64,000 nucleotides of DNA, from NCBI RefSeq assembly GCF_018380615.1, contig NZ_JAGYVZ010000006.1:124001-188000 (forward strand), written 5' to 3'. The position numbers and the translations under genes were made by a program. The stretch is from Flavobacterium psychroterrae. GTDB lineage: Bacteria; Bacteroidota; Bacteroidia; Flavobacteriales; Flavobacteriaceae. The notes under the pieces are model-generated. The model ran no database searches, was not told the origin of the DNA, and saw only the letters and a list, made by a program, of their open reading frames with translations. Below are positions 43,580 through 52,397 of this stretch, in pieces. The stretch's first letter is position 1; every line of letters starts with the position of its first letter.

Positions 43580-44932
43580 CTATTTATTCTTATCTTTTCT
43601 CTTCTTATCTCTCGTTTTTAACATGTTACGATTGACAGATCCGTGAGTTTTCTTTTTCGTTTTAGAAGGTCCACCAAGGTTGACTTTTTTGTTCTTTTTG
43701 TCTTTATCATGAAAAGCACCATCACCTTTTAATGTTTGTTTTTTCATTAAAAACTTAATCGGTTGTTTGTCTTTTTCAGGTTCTATTAATTTTAGCGAAA
43801 TTTCAACTTCTTCAGGAAACTCTGCAATAGCAAGTTCCTGGTTCATTAATACCTCCACTTCCACTTTAAATTCTTCTTCACGAGGCGTGATAAAACTAAT
43901 TGCAGTTCCGGTTGCATCTGCACGACCTGTACGACCAATTCTGTGCATGTATAACTCAGGAAATTCCGGAAGCTCAAAGTTAATAACGTGAGAGATATTC
44001 GAGATATCTAAACCTCTCGCCATAATATCAGTTGTGATTAATCCGCGTAGATTTCCTTCCTGGAATTCAGCCATTGTGCTCAAACGGTAATTTTGAGATT
44101 TATTGGAGTGAATTACTCCAAACTGACCTTCAAAATCTTCTTCAATTCTGGTATGAAGCATGTCTGAAATCTTTTTATTATTCACAAAAACCAAAACACG
44201 TTCCATGCTTTCGTTTGTTTCTAATAAATGTTTTAACAGATTTACTTTTGTATTAAAGTTGGGAACATTATATGTGATTTGCGTAATGTTTTCAAGCGGA
44301 GTTCCTGAAGCTGCAAGTGTAACTTCTTCCGGAAAATCAAAAAAGTCATTCAAAACAGCATCAACTTCGTCAGTCATGGTTGCAGAGAATAAAATGTTTT
44401 GACGTTTGGTTTTCATCATCGCCAAAAGTGCTGTCAATTGTGTACGGAAACCAAGATTCAGCATTTCATCAAACTCATCAATAACTAATTTTTGAGTTTC
44501 ATCAAAACGAATAACGGCATCAAGCGCTAAATCCATTGTACGACCTGGCGTTCCAACTAAAATGTCAACACCTTCGTAAACAGCTTTTTTTTGTGTATTG
44601 ATATTTACTCCACCAAAAATACCAAGCGTACTAACCGACATGTATTTGGTTAATTTTTCTACTTCTTCAACAACCTGAACAACTAATTCACGTGTTGGAA
44701 CCAGAATTACGATCTTAGGCGTATTGGTTGGTGTAAATTTGTATAATTTTAAAAGAGGCAATAAGTAAGCAAATGTTTTACCGGTACCGGTTTGCGCAAT
44801 TCCCATCATATCGCGCCCAGACATAATCACGGCAAAGGATTTTTCCTGAATAGGAGTAGGCGTAACAAAGCCTAATTCGTCGATTGCTTTTTGTACTGAT
44901 TTTGGAAGATTGAATTTTTCGAAAGTGCTCAT
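43580..44932 (-). CDS. DEAD/DEAH-box RNA helicase (DEFD variant)
   Basis: 450 residues. Q-motif FEKFNLPKSVQKAIDELGF...PTPIQ, motif I AQTGTGKT (46-53), motif Ib TPGR, motif II DEFD (152-155) where most relatives have DEAD, motif III SAT, and motif VI HRIGRTGRAD are all present. The C-terminal tail (about 390-450) is very basic (KKNKKVNLGGPSKTKKKTHG) and likely binds RNA. It probably remodels rRNA or mRNA, perhaps at low temperature. The Asp/Glu catalytic pair is intact, so DEFD should not abolish activity. Confidence 0.93.
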   Translation of the reverse strand: MSTFEKFNLPKSVQKAIDELGFVTPTPIQEKSFAVIMSGRDMMGIAQTGTGKTFAYLLPLLKLYKFTPTNTPKIVILVPTRELVVQVVEEVEKLTKYMSVSTLGIFGGVNINTQKKAVYEGVDILVGTPGRTMDLALDAVIRFDETQKLVIDEFDEMLNLGFRTQLTALLAMMKTKRQNILFSATMTDEVDAVLNDFFDFPEEVTLAASGTPLENITQITYNVPNFNTKVNLLKHLLETNESMERVLVFVNNKKISDMLHTRIEEDFEGQFGVIHSNKSQNYRLSTMAEFQEGNLRGLITTDIMARGLDISNISHVINFELPEFPELYMHRIGRTGRADATGTAISFITPREEEFKVEVEVLMNQELAIAEFPEEVEISLKLIEPEKDKQPIKFLMKKQTLKGDGAFHDKDKKNKKVNLGGPSKTKKKTHGSVNRNMLKTRDKKRKDKNK

Positions 44933-44949
44933 TTACATTAAATTTTGTG

Positions 44950-44957
44950 CAAATGTA
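44950..44957 (-). promoter_or_regulatory. Possible -7 element (TACATTTG) for the helicase gene
   Basis: The minus strand reads TACATTTG 17 nt upstream of the ATG at 44932. No -33 box is evident. Confidence 0.4.
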
Positions 44958-45003
44958 CGTTAAATTCGTGGTTTTTTGTTAGATTTTTATTATTGATACA
45001 GCT

Positions 45004-45211
45004 TGTCACCCTGAGCAGAGTTGAAGTGCGCGCCAATTGGAATTTTTTGAGCACAAATATTACAAATCAATTTTAAACACAAATTTCACTAATTGCCACT
45101 AATTAGTTTGTGAAATTAATTGCACAAACCAAGTTAACTATCGAAATTTGTGCAAATTCGTGAAATTTGTGTTTGTAAACTTGGAAGGCTTCGACTCCGC
45201 TCAGCCTGACA
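45004..45211. repeat. Inverted arms with GAGCGGAGTCGAAG, enclosing further inverted words
   Basis: The left arm TGTCACCCTGAGCAGAG (45004-45020, extended to TTGAAG at 45026) pairs with 45189-45211, whose complement reads TGTCAGGCTGAGCGGAG then TCGAAG. Between them ACAAATTTCAC words pair with GTGAAATTTGTG (about 45061-45175). No gene is present. I recall the arm sequence as recurrent in intergenic DNA of many Bacteroidota. Confidence 0.65.
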
Positions 45212-45229
45212 TATAGTGTGCTTCTAAGC

Positions 45230-45994
45230 TTAAAACCCTTCAAAAACACCTAATCCAAAAAGTGCAAAATCATATTTTACCGGATCCTGAGGATCCATTT
45301 CTCTCAATTTAAGATCAAGTTCAGCCAATGCTTTTCCGTCGTTTTGTTTTCGGGTAAGGATTTCTAATTTTCGTGCAACATTACCGGAATGTACATCAAG
45401 TGGGCAAGATAAGGCTGAAGGAGAAATGCTTTTCCAAATTCCTAAATCGACACCTTTTGTGTCTTGTCGAACCATCCAGCGCAAATACATGTTGATTCTT
45501 TTTGCTGCCGAATTATTCAGAGGATCTGAAATATGTTTTTGAGTTCGGGGTAAATGATCGATTTCGAAAAATATTTTTTTGAACTCGTGAATGCTTTTTT
45601 GCAAACTGTCTTTTTCCTGATATTTTGCAAAAACGGTTTCCAGTCCGCCGTGATTTTTATAGATGTGCTGCAATCCTTTTATGAAACTGCCAAAATCTTT
45701 TCCGTTAAAAGTACGGTGAACAAAATTTTCCAGTCGGGATAAATCATCATCAGAATGTGACATGACAAAATCGTAAGGCGTATTGCCCATTAATTCCATC
45801 ATTTGATGCGAATTTTTGATGATCATTTTACGATTTCCCCAAGCAATTGTTGCGCTTAAAAAACCTGCGATTTCAATGTCTTCTTTTTGAGAAAATAAAT
45901 GCGGAATCTGCACAGGATCACTTTCTATGAAATCCTGATTATTATATTGAATGACTTTTTCGTCGAGAAATTCTTTGAGTTCTTTTTTGTTCAT
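45230..45994 (-). CDS. TIGR02757 (DUF2400) family protein
   Basis: 254 residues, matching the family length. The beginning MNKKELKEFLDEKVIQYNN, the motif PVQIPHLFSQKEDIEIAGFL (about 28-47) and the C-terminal LDVHSGNVARKLEILTRKQND with DPVKYDFALFGLG are characteristic. The protein is cytoplasmic and of unknown function. Distant likeness to DNA glycosylase-type helix-hairpin-helix folds has been suggested by the helical pattern only. It is transcribed alone on the minus strand, about 110 nt from the ABC ATPase. Confidence 0.85.
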   Translation of the reverse strand: MNKKELKEFLDEKVIQYNNQDFIESDPVQIPHLFSQKEDIEIAGFLSATIAWGNRKMIIKNSHQMMELMGNTPYDFVMSHSDDDLSRLENFVHRTFNGKDFGSFIKGLQHIYKNHGGLETVFAKYQEKDSLQKSIHEFKKIFFEIDHLPRTQKHISDPLNNSAAKRINMYLRWMVRQDTKGVDLGIWKSISPSALSCPLDVHSGNVARKLEILTRKQNDGKALAELDLKLREMDPQDPVKYDFALFGLGVFEGF

Positions 45995-46105
45995 AATTTA
46001 ATGAAGGGTAATTGTTATCATAAAGCCCTAGCCCTGATAGAAGTGAAAATCCTTTTGTGTAATGAAATGGAACAAAAGATTGGAACGGATAGCAGGAAAC
46101 AGCTT

Positions 46106-46771
46106 TTAATTACTAATTAATCCATCGACCATTACTAACTTTCTGTCAGCCATATTTGCCAATTCTTCATTATGAGTTACAATCACAAAAGTCTGTCCGA
46201 ATTCGTCACGAAGCTGGAAGAATAATTGGTGCAAATTTTCGGCAGAATGTGTGTCCAGGTTTCCTGAAGGTTCATCTGCAAAAATAACATCGGGTTTGTT
46301 GATTAATGCTCGTGCAACCGCAACACGTTGTTGTTCTCCTCCCGAAAGTTCGTTTGGTTTATGATGGATTCTATGTGATAATCCCAGAAAAGTCAATAGT
46401 TTTTTTGCTTCAGCCTCTGTTTCTGATGGTTTTTTACCGGCAATATAAGCGGGAATACAAACGTTTTCAAGAGCTGTAAATTCAGGTAAAAGTTGGTGAA
46501 ACTGAAAGATGAAACCTAAATTTAAGTTTCTGAATTTTGATAATGCCTTATCGTTAAAACCTAAAATATTTTCCCCATTAATGGTCAATGAAGTTTCGGT
46601 TTCTGATTTTGAAGGTTTATCAAGGGTTCCTAAAATTTGTAATAAAGTAGTTTTTCCGGCACCTGAAGCACCAACAATCGAAACAATTTCTCCTTTTTTA
46701 ATATGTAAATCAACTCCTTTTAAAACCTCAAGCTGATCGTAGAATTTATGTATATTTTTTGCGTGTATCAT
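46106..46771 (-). CDS. LolD-like ABC transporter ATP-binding subunit
   Basis: 221 residues, a typical LolD/MacB-type ATPase. Walker [10 protein letters not shown] (about 33-41), Q-loop [16 protein letters not shown], signature [15 protein letters not shown], Walker [13 protein letters not shown] and H-loop VTHNEEL are complete. Such ATPases drive release of lipoproteins from the inner membrane (LolCDE) or similar mechanotransmission transporters. No permease gene adjoins it, which is common for LolD in Bacteroidota. It starts at the ATG at 46771. Confidence 0.9.
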   Translation of the reverse strand: MIHAKNIHKFYDQLEVLKGVDLHIKKGEIVSIVGASGAGKTTLLQILGTLDKPSKSETETSLTINGENILGFNDKALSKFRNLNLGFIFQFHQLLPEFTALENVCIPAYIAGKKPSETEAEAKKLLTFLGLSHRIHHKPNELSGGEQQRVAVARALINKPDVIFADEPSGNLDTHSAENLHQLFFQLRDEFGQTFVIVTHNEELANMADRKLVMVDGLISN

Positions 46772-47096
46772 TTGAAACTGTTTTTACAAAGAAACAAAGA
46801 TTCTGCCGATATAAAAATGTGTTGTAACAGAATTTTAAGAAGAAATAAAAAGCAATTGCAATTGAAGTTTTCGCCCACGGATTGGACGGATTAAACTGAT
46901 TATCGCGGGTTTTATATTTTTGAAATGAATAGTTGAATCTTTTAATCTGTGGCAACCTGTTAAACCAGTCTAATCTGTGGGCAATATAAATGGCAGGGAA
47001 ATTGATTAGATGGGAATTAAGAAAGAAAATCAAATTTTGAAATAAAGTGTACTTGGTTAATTTTTTATAAATTCGAATAATCTAAATACTATAAAA
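46772..47096. other. Noncoding gap with ATCTGTGG-type degenerate words
   Basis: No credible gene: an open minus-strand frame (46746-47033) has no family look. At 46870-46985 the words CCCACGGATTGGACGGATTA and CTAATCTGTGGGC pair as imperfect inverted arms around TTTTAATCTGTGGC. The 3' part (46986-47096) probably holds the promoter of the gene at 47097 but no clear TAnnTTTG box was located. Confidence 0.5.
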
Positions 47097-47393
47097 ATGC
47101 AGGAAGTTAATGTAGCTAATGATGACAGAACCAGAAAACTCCTTTTAGGTTTGCTTCTGGATGGAGTTGGAATGATTTCTTTTACGATTCCGTTATTGGG
47201 AGAGTTCTCAGATGTAATTTGGGCACCTGTCGCGGCATTTATAATGACCAGAATGTACAAAGGCAGAGTAGGAAGAGTGGCGAGTGTCTTGACTTTTATA
47301 GAGGAAGCATTGCCTTTTACAGATATAATCCCATCATTTACAATTACGTGGATTTATACCTATTATTTCCAAAGAAACAATAATGACGCTTAG
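47097..47393 (+). CDS. Small hypothetical membrane protein
   Basis: 98 residues with a basic, polar start (MQEVNVANDDRTRK) and two or three hydrophobic segments (about 15-35, 39-50, 70-90). GMISFTIPLLGEFSDVIWAP and EEALPFTDIIPSFTITW look like re-entrant or membrane helices, with repeated IP. Probably an inner-membrane protein. Unknown function. Its stop overlaps the stop of the opposite-strand gene (47390) by 4 nt. Confidence 0.6.
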   Translation: MQEVNVANDDRTRKLLLGLLLDGVGMISFTIPLLGEFSDVIWAPVAAFIMTRMYKGRVGRVASVLTFIEEALPFTDIIPSFTITWIYTYYFQRNNNDA

Positions 47394-47692
47394 TCTTTAA
47401 ACAAAAAACCTAATCCCATATTTTTAAGCATTTTTTTTTCGAAATTCCAAAAGAAGCGGAATTGTCCAAAAATGGTTCCTATTGCAACGAGTAAGACTTG
47501 ATATATAGGGAAGATAATAAGCAAACGGATTAAAGTAAACCAACCACCAAAATCTTCTTTTGTGATGCCTAGCATAACACAAAAAGGTTTAGACAGCCAT
47601 GCAGATGCCGATCCTGTGATGGCAAAAACAACAATGATAATTATGGCTTGTAGATTTGAGGTGATTCCCCAACGTTTCTTTAATTTATTCAT
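47390..47692 (-). CDS. DUF6787-type small membrane protein
   Basis: 100 residues from the ATG at 47692; a TTG at 47704 adds MQVK. Pattern: MNKLKKRWGITSNLQAIIIIVVFAITGS, then a second helix (about 45-72, with FTLIRLLIIFPIYQVLLVAIG), and a C-terminal FGQFRFFWNFEKKML. The opening LKKRWGI and the FWNFEKK end fit the flavobacterial DUF6787 family. Function unknown. It lies 32 nt after the DUF6146 lipoprotein, on the same strand. Confidence 0.7.
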   Translation of the reverse strand: MNKLKKRWGITSNLQAIIIIVVFAITGSASAWLSKPFCVMLGITKEDFGGWFTLIRLLIIFPIYQVLLVAIGTIFGQFRFFWNFEKKMLKNMGLGFLFKD

Positions 47693-47724
47693 TTTTACTT
47701 GCAATGATTACAAATATAAGAACA

Positions 47725-48165
47725 TTATCGTATAGGAACGTACCCGCCGAGCTTTTGTTTGTATGTATTTTGAAAATAAATCATATAATTGTAAATCAAA
47801 TAATTTACTTCGTATCCGTAATGAATATTTGGTTGGTAATCAATCGTCATTTCGTATAAATTCGGACTGTATCTTTGTGGTTGCAAAACGCGATTATTCC
47901 ATTCTGTTACATATAGATAATTCTTATTTTCAAGATAAGATAATGAATAATAATTTCGCGGAAGCGCCATTGATGCCAGCCAAGTACTAAAACCGTTGTC
48001 TATAATTATAACTTCATATTCTAATGAATCATTCGCAATTCGTACAGTATCATTTACAGCCGAATTTGGCTTAACTGGAGAATTTGCAGCAACAGTATTT
48101 TTTGAAGCTGTAGAACACGCAATTATAGTAAATAGAAGTATTAATATGTGGAAGCAATTTTTCAT
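47725..48165 (-). CDS. DUF6146 lipoprotein
   Basis: 146 residues from the ATG at 48165, which places a proper lipobox (LLFTIIACS) after MKNCFHIL. The TTG-initiated extension to 48180 is unlikely. After a polar linker come YEVIIIDNGFSTWLASMALPRN (about 51-72) and a segment with WNNRVLQPQRYSPNLYE and IDYQPNIHYGYEVNYLIYNYMIYFQ. This is the pattern of DUF6146, a Bacteroidota lipoprotein family. Envelope-associated; function unknown. Confidence 0.75.
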   Translation of the reverse strand: MKNCFHILILLFTIIACSTASKNTVAANSPVKPNSAVNDTVRIANDSLEYEVIIIDNGFSTWLASMALPRNYYSLSYLENKNYLYVTEWNNRVLQPQRYSPNLYEMTIDYQPNIHYGYEVNYLIYNYMIYFQNTYKQKLGGYVPIR

Positions 48166-48204
48166 GTCTTTTAGTTTCAAGTCTAAATTTACGAATAAAT
48201 GGCT

Positions 48205-48350
48205 TGAAAGAGTTACTAAGTTGCTAAGTTTCTGAGTTACTAAGTTTTTAGAAAAGATAAAAAAGAAAAATTGTTTACCAGATAAACAGCTTTTTCTTTT
48301 TTACTTAGTGACTCAGAAACTTAGCAACTCAGAAACTTAGAACCTCAGCA
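48205..48350. terminator. Terminator hairpin within ACTTAGCAACTCAG word repeats
   Basis: The core AAAGAAAAATTGTTTA pairs with TAAACAGCTTTTTCTTT around 48262-48301. It is framed by CTAAGTTTCTGAGTTACTAAG on the left and CTTAGTGACTCAGAAACTTAG on the right, which pair in turn. It lies downstream of the DUF937 gene on the minus strand and would terminate it. The word set matches 9790-9855. Confidence 0.6.
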
Positions 48351-48353
48351 GCT

Positions 48354-48914
48354 TTATTTACTCCCAAACAATTTCCCAATAAACCCGGCGATTCCGCCTT
48401 TGGTTTTTGTTATTACCATAACATCAGCTACATCGACTTTTCCGTCAGCATTTTGATCCAGGCCAAATTGCATTCCGTATTTGTTGATCGTTTCCATAAT
48501 TCCCGAAGCTTGCCCGCTGTTTGTAAGCGAACCAATAATATCCGAAATTTGAAAACTGCTATCGTTTGGATCCTTTGCTTTATTTACTAATGAACTTAAT
48601 ATTTGCGGAATCATGCCTGAAGCAACACCAGAAGAAGTATCACTGCTCAATCCGAATTTTTGACCAAGGGTACCGGACAACTGTTGTGTAATTTGTTGTA
48701 CAACAGGATTAGAACTATCAATAGATGATTTACCACTAAACAGGCTGGCAAGTTGTTCGCCGCCACCTTCTGAAGCAATTTTTTGCAATCCTGCAAATAT
48801 AGAATTGCTGGTTTCGCTAATTACAGCTTCATTTTGCTCATTTGGAACTGCGTCGTTGTTTACGACAGCACTGTTCCCGTATTGTTGCACTAATTGGGTC
48901 AATTGTTCAAACAT
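48354..48914 (-). CDS. DUF937-type protein with an EF-hand/dockerin-like loop
   Basis: 186 residues, no signal peptide. Low-complexity Ser/Gly/Gln helices dominate (for example VVQQITQQLSGTLGQKFGLS, about 73-92), typical of DUF937. DQNADGKVDVADVM (about 153-166) matches the DxNxDGxxxxxD calcium loop. The C-terminus GGIAGFIGKLFGSK is amphipathic and could touch membranes. Role unknown. It is separated from the serA stop by a strong terminator. Confidence 0.7.
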   Translation of the reverse strand: MFEQLTQLVQQYGNSAVVNNDAVPNEQNEAVISETSNSIFAGLQKIASEGGGEQLASLFSGKSSIDSSNPVVQQITQQLSGTLGQKFGLSSDTSSGVASGMIPQILSSLVNKAKDPNDSSFQISDIIGSLTNSGQASGIMETINKYGMQFGLDQNADGKVDVADVMVITKTKGGIAGFIGKLFGSK

Positions 48915-48958
48915 GATGTTTTAGATTTAGATTAGATGACAAATTTAATTAAAAAAAG

Positions 48959-48994
48959 AAAGGGATTTACTACAATTTTGTAGTAAATCCCTTT
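48959..48994. terminator. Strong terminator downstream of serA
   Basis: A 16-17-bp stem (words AAAGGGATTTAC and GTAAATCCCTTT) closes over three T residues. On the minus strand it is followed by CTTTTTTT. It lies between the serA stop at 49018 and the DUF937 start. Confidence 0.85.
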
Positions 48995-49017
48995 AAAGTT
49001 AATCTATTTTTTAATTC

Positions 49018-49968
49018 CTAGCTCAACAAAGTAATGATTTGTGACGCTAATTCGGTTCCAATTCTGTTTTGTGCCTCTCCTGTTGCAGCTCCAATGTGCG
49101 GAGTCAAAGAGATTTTTGGGTGCATTAAAATTGTCATTTCAGGTTTTGGTTCGCTTTCAAAAACATCTAAACCTGCAAATGCAACTTTTCCTGAATCAAG
49201 TGCTTTTACTAACGCTACTTCATCAATAACGCCACCACGAGCACAGTTTACGATTCCAACACCATCTTTCATGATTTCAAATTCTTTCTCACCTACGATA
49301 TAACCGTTTTGAGCAGGAACGTGTAATGTAATGAAGTCAGCTTCTCTAAATAATGATTCTAATGATTGAGAAACAATTGTAGTTGTGATTGACTGTCCGT
49401 CAAAAAACTCTACTTTAATATCTACAGAAGGAATAAAACTATCTGCAGCAATAACTTTCATCCCTAAACCAAGCGCCATTTTTGCAGTAGCTTGTCCAAT
49501 ACGTCCAATACCAACAATACCAAGCGTTTTTCCTCTTAATTCAACACCGTTTGCATAGGCTTTTTTCAAACCATCAAAGTTTGAATCTCCTTCAAGAGGC
49601 ATATTTCTGTTAGAATCATGCAAGAAACGAACACCAGAAAATAAGTGTCCAAATACCAGTTCAGCAACAGATTCTGATGATGAAGCCGGTGTATTAATTA
49701 CGTGAATTCCTTTGCTTTTTGCATAATCAACATCGATATTATCCATACCAACACCACCACGACCAATAATTTTTAATCCCGGGCAGGCATCAATAATATC
49801 CTGACGAACTTTAGTTGCGCTACGCACTAAAACCACGTCTACATTATTTTCGTTTACAAAGTTAGCTACTTGTTCCTGAGCTACTTTTGTAGTTATAACT
49901 TCAAATCCACCTTTTTCTAAAGCTAGAATTCCACTTTTAGAAATTCCGTCATTCGCTAATACTTTCAT
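49018..49968 (-). CDS. serA: D-3-phosphoglycerate dehydrogenase
   Basis: 316 residues. It oxidises 3-phosphoglycerate to phosphohydroxypyruvate with NAD+, the first step of serine synthesis. The Rossmann motif GIVGIGRIG (150-158), the catalytic Arg in NCARGGVIDE, Glu in FESEP and His in TPHIGAATGEAQ are all there. SERA-specific GRGGVGMDNID (69-79) supports the assignment over other D-2-hydroxyacid dehydrogenases. It is the short form without an ACT domain, so feedback by serine through ACT is not expected. serC lies 154 nt upstream on the same strand. Confidence 0.9.
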   Translation of the reverse strand: MKVLANDGISKSGILALEKGGFEVITTKVAQEQVANFVNENNVDVVLVRSATKVRQDIIDACPGLKIIGRGGVGMDNIDVDYAKSKGIHVINTPASSSESVAELVFGHLFSGVRFLHDSNRNMPLEGDSNFDGLKKAYANGVELRGKTLGIVGIGRIGQATAKMALGLGMKVIAADSFIPSVDIKVEFFDGQSITTTIVSQSLESLFREADFITLHVPAQNGYIVGEKEFEIMKDGVGIVNCARGGVIDEVALVKALDSGKVAFAGLDVFESEPKPEMTILMHPKISLTPHIGAATGEAQNRIGTELASQIITLLS

Positions 49969-50049
49969 TGTGTATATTGTTTATTTGGTTAATCGTTAAT
50001 TTGTTTAATCGATGAGCCAACTATTATAATTTTTTCTTTTTTGATTAGA

Positions 50050-50121
50050 GTTCCAGTTTTCAGTCTCAGTTTTCAGTCGTCTGTTACTGAAAACTGAAAA
50101 CTGTAAACTGTAAACTGTAAA
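50050..50121. repeat. TTTTCAGTCTCAG / CTGTAAACTG word repeat in the serC-serA spacer
   Basis: AGTTTTCAGTCTCAGTTTTCAG is followed by GAAAACTGAAAACTG and three copies of TGTAAAC. The two halves pair imperfectly. It could attenuate transcription between serC and serA. The same words occur at 12745-12790 and 33017-33060. Confidence 0.55.
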
Positions 50122-51192
50122 CTAAACTTTAGACTCCAAAGCTTTCATTACATCTACCAATACCTGAACACTTTCGATAGGCATCGCGTTGTAAATAGAA
50201 GCTCTGTAACCACCAACTGAACGGTGTCCTGGTAATCCTGAAATTCCTGCAGCTTTCCATAAAGCATCAAAAGTTTCAGTATGGTCAGCATTGTTTAATA
50301 GGAAAGTCACATTCATATTAGAACGATCTTCAACCGCTGCAGCACCTTTAAATAATGGGTTTCTGTCGATTTCAGTATAAAGCAAATCAGCTTTTGCGTC
50401 GTTTAATTTCTCAACAGCAGCAACTCCGCCTTTTTCTTTGATCCATTGTAAAGTTAAAAGTGAAACGTAAACGGCAAAAACAGGAGGCGTATTATACATA
50501 CTTTCTGCTTTGATATGTTTAGCATAATCTAACATACTTGGGATAGTTCTTCCGCTTTTCTCTAAGATATCTTCTTTCACAACTACCAAAGTAGCTCCTG
50601 CAGGACCCATATTTTTTTGAGCACCGGCGTAGATTAAATCAAATTTAGAGAAATCTAAATTGCGTGAAAAAATATCAGAACTCATATCACAAACAACAGG
50701 AACATTAGTTGCCGGGAAATCTTTCATTTGAGTTCCAAAAATAGTATTGTTACTAGTGCAGTGAAAATAATCAGCATCACTTGGTATGGTGTATCCTTTT
50801 GGAATATGGTTGTAATTTTCTTCTTTTGAAGAAGCTACGACAACAGTTTCTCCAAAATATTTTGCTTCTTTTATAGCGGCAGTTGCCCAGGTTCCGGAAT
50901 CTAAATAAGCAGCTTTTCCGTTTTCTTTCATCAGGTTATAAGGAGCCATTAAGAATGCTGTGCTTGCACCACCTTGTAAAAACAAGGCCTGATATCCTTT
51001 TCCGGTAAGTCCTAATAACTCTAAAGCAAGGGAACGTGCTTCATCCATAACTGCAACGAAATCTTTGCTTCGGTGCGAAATTTCAAGAATGGAAAGTCCT
51101 GAATCATTAAAATTTAGTATAGCTTTTGATGCTTTTTCAAAAACCTCTTGAGGTAAGATACTTGGTCCTGCGCTGTAGTTGTGTTTTTTCAT
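50122..51192 (-). CDS. serC: Phosphoserine aminotransferase
   Basis: 356 residues, as usual for SerC. It converts phosphohydroxypyruvate and glutamate to phosphoserine and 2-oxoglutarate with PLP. Signatures: NYSAGPSILPQEV at the start, GGASTAF, SSDIFSRNLD and YAGAQKNMGPAG with the PLP-binding Lys193, and HRSVGGYRASIYNAM at the end with phosphate-binding Arg residues. It is followed by serA and preceded by the acyl-CoA reductase-like gene on the same strand. SerB, the third enzyme, is not in the window. Confidence 0.95.
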   Translation of the reverse strand: MKKHNYSAGPSILPQEVFEKASKAILNFNDSGLSILEISHRSKDFVAVMDEARSLALELLGLTGKGYQALFLQGGASTAFLMAPYNLMKENGKAAYLDSGTWATAAIKEAKYFGETVVVASSKEENYNHIPKGYTIPSDADYFHCTSNNTIFGTQMKDFPATNVPVVCDMSSDIFSRNLDFSKFDLIYAGAQKNMGPAGATLVVVKEDILEKSGRTIPSMLDYAKHIKAESMYNTPPVFAVYVSLLTLQWIKEKGGVAAVEKLNDAKADLLYTEIDRNPLFKGAAAVEDRSNMNVTFLLNNADHTETFDALWKAAGISGLPGHRSVGGYRASIYNAMPIESVQVLVDVMKALESKV

Positions 51193-51285
51193 GGTTGTTG
51201 TTAATAGACGAAAATTTTAAAGACGCAAATTTCGGCAATAGGAGCTGAAAAAGCGATAAATTATTCGAAATAATTAAACATATTT

Positions 51286-52359
51286 TTACTTTGTTGTTAA
51301 CAAAAACGTTATAGTATCTACGTTATCTGCATAATCCCACAATTGAGGATTTTGGGTTTGTCCAAACGGAATACTGTTTTTGATCAAATCATTGCTTACA
51401 ATGCACTGAATTTGTTCAGCATCAGCTTCAAGACGCGTTTGTAAATCTTCGATATTTTCGTAGAATTCATAGAAAACGCTCGAAATAGGAGAGGCATAAC
51501 TTCCATCTTCCTTCAAAGTCAGGAATCCATTATCTCGTAATTTGAAATTACTCATTAAAAATACCGCTTTATTATAATCATAATTGTTAGCATATTTTTC
51601 ATAATGAATCACATCCTGATATTTAAAAATAGCCTGAAAAAAAGCTTCAAATGTGTAGCCTTTTGGAACAAAAAGTTTAGAAACATTACGACATCCTAAA
51701 CCAAAATACCTGAAAATATCTTCGCCCAAAGCTTCTAATTCTTCATTGGTTTCTTTTCCGTTTAAAACCGCAACCGAGTTTCTGTTTTTGCGGATGATAG
51801 AAGGTTTATCTTTAAAATAATATTCAAAATATCTCGCAGTATTATTGCTTCCGGTGGCAATTACGGTATCAAAGTTTTCCAGTTTACCTTCCACGAAAGT
51901 GATTTTGTCTTTTAAGCTTTCGTCAACATAAATTAAATATTTAGCTAAAAAAGGCAACAAATGCTGATCGTTTGAAGATGTTTTTATTAATGCTTTATTT
52001 CCTGTAATTAAAACGGATAAAAAATCGTGAAAACCAACTAACGGAATATTTCCGGCTAAAATTAAAGCAACATTTTTTTCTGTTTTGTCAGTCTGAGTTA
52101 ATTCAGTTGAATATTCAGACAACCATTTGTCAATGTTTTCTTCGGTCAAAGCATCTGCCCAGGATTTTATTGCAAAATATACTTGTTCAGGTGTGTACCA
52201 TCCGTTGTGTGATTGCGAAAGCTGTATCAATTTTATAAAATCATCAAAAAACAAATCATTGCCTAAAACTGACGGATTTTGTATATTATCTGTTTCCGAA
52301 AACTGATTTAAGAATTTGCCTAATTCAACAAAAACACTTTTTTTTGTTTCTAATGTCAT
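51286..52359 (-). CDS. Acyl-CoA reductase-like (LuxC-type) protein
   Basis: 357 residues. The aldehyde-dehydrogenase-like fold of LuxC proteins is indicated by LILAGNIPLVGFHDFLSVLITGNKALIKTSSND (about 100-132), VIATGSNNTARYFEYYF and the GCRNVSKLFVPKGY motif with the putative catalytic Cys (about residue 222). In Flavobacteriia such a gene commonly lies next to a ferredoxin and serC/serA, as here. Reduction of a fatty acyl-CoA to aldehyde is the family reaction; the true substrate is unknown. Confidence 0.8.
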   Translation of the reverse strand: MTLETKKSVFVELGKFLNQFSETDNIQNPSVLGNDLFFDDFIKLIQLSQSHNGWYTPEQVYFAIKSWADALTEENIDKWLSEYSTELTQTDKTEKNVALILAGNIPLVGFHDFLSVLITGNKALIKTSSNDQHLLPFLAKYLIYVDESLKDKITFVEGKLENFDTVIATGSNNTARYFEYYFKDKPSIIRKNRNSVAVLNGKETNEELEALGEDIFRYFGLGCRNVSKLFVPKGYTFEAFFQAIFKYQDVIHYEKYANNYDYNKAVFLMSNFKLRDNGFLTLKEDGSYASPISSVFYEFYENIEDLQTRLEADAEQIQCIVSNDLIKNSIPFGQTQNPQLWDYADNVDTITFLLTTK

Positions 52360-52397
52360 ATTGTTTGCTTATGAATTGTTTTGATTGTAATTTTGCA

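Noticed and set aside
43580..44932. Degenerate, inactive DEAD-box helicase because of DEFD
   Set aside because: The Asp-Glu pair and the last Asp needed for Mg-ATP hydrolysis are preserved and every other motif is intact.
46746..47033. Open minus-strand frame of 95 codons upstream of the LolD-like gene
   Set aside because: It covers a word-repeat spacer and overlaps the LolD start. Composition is unlike a protein.
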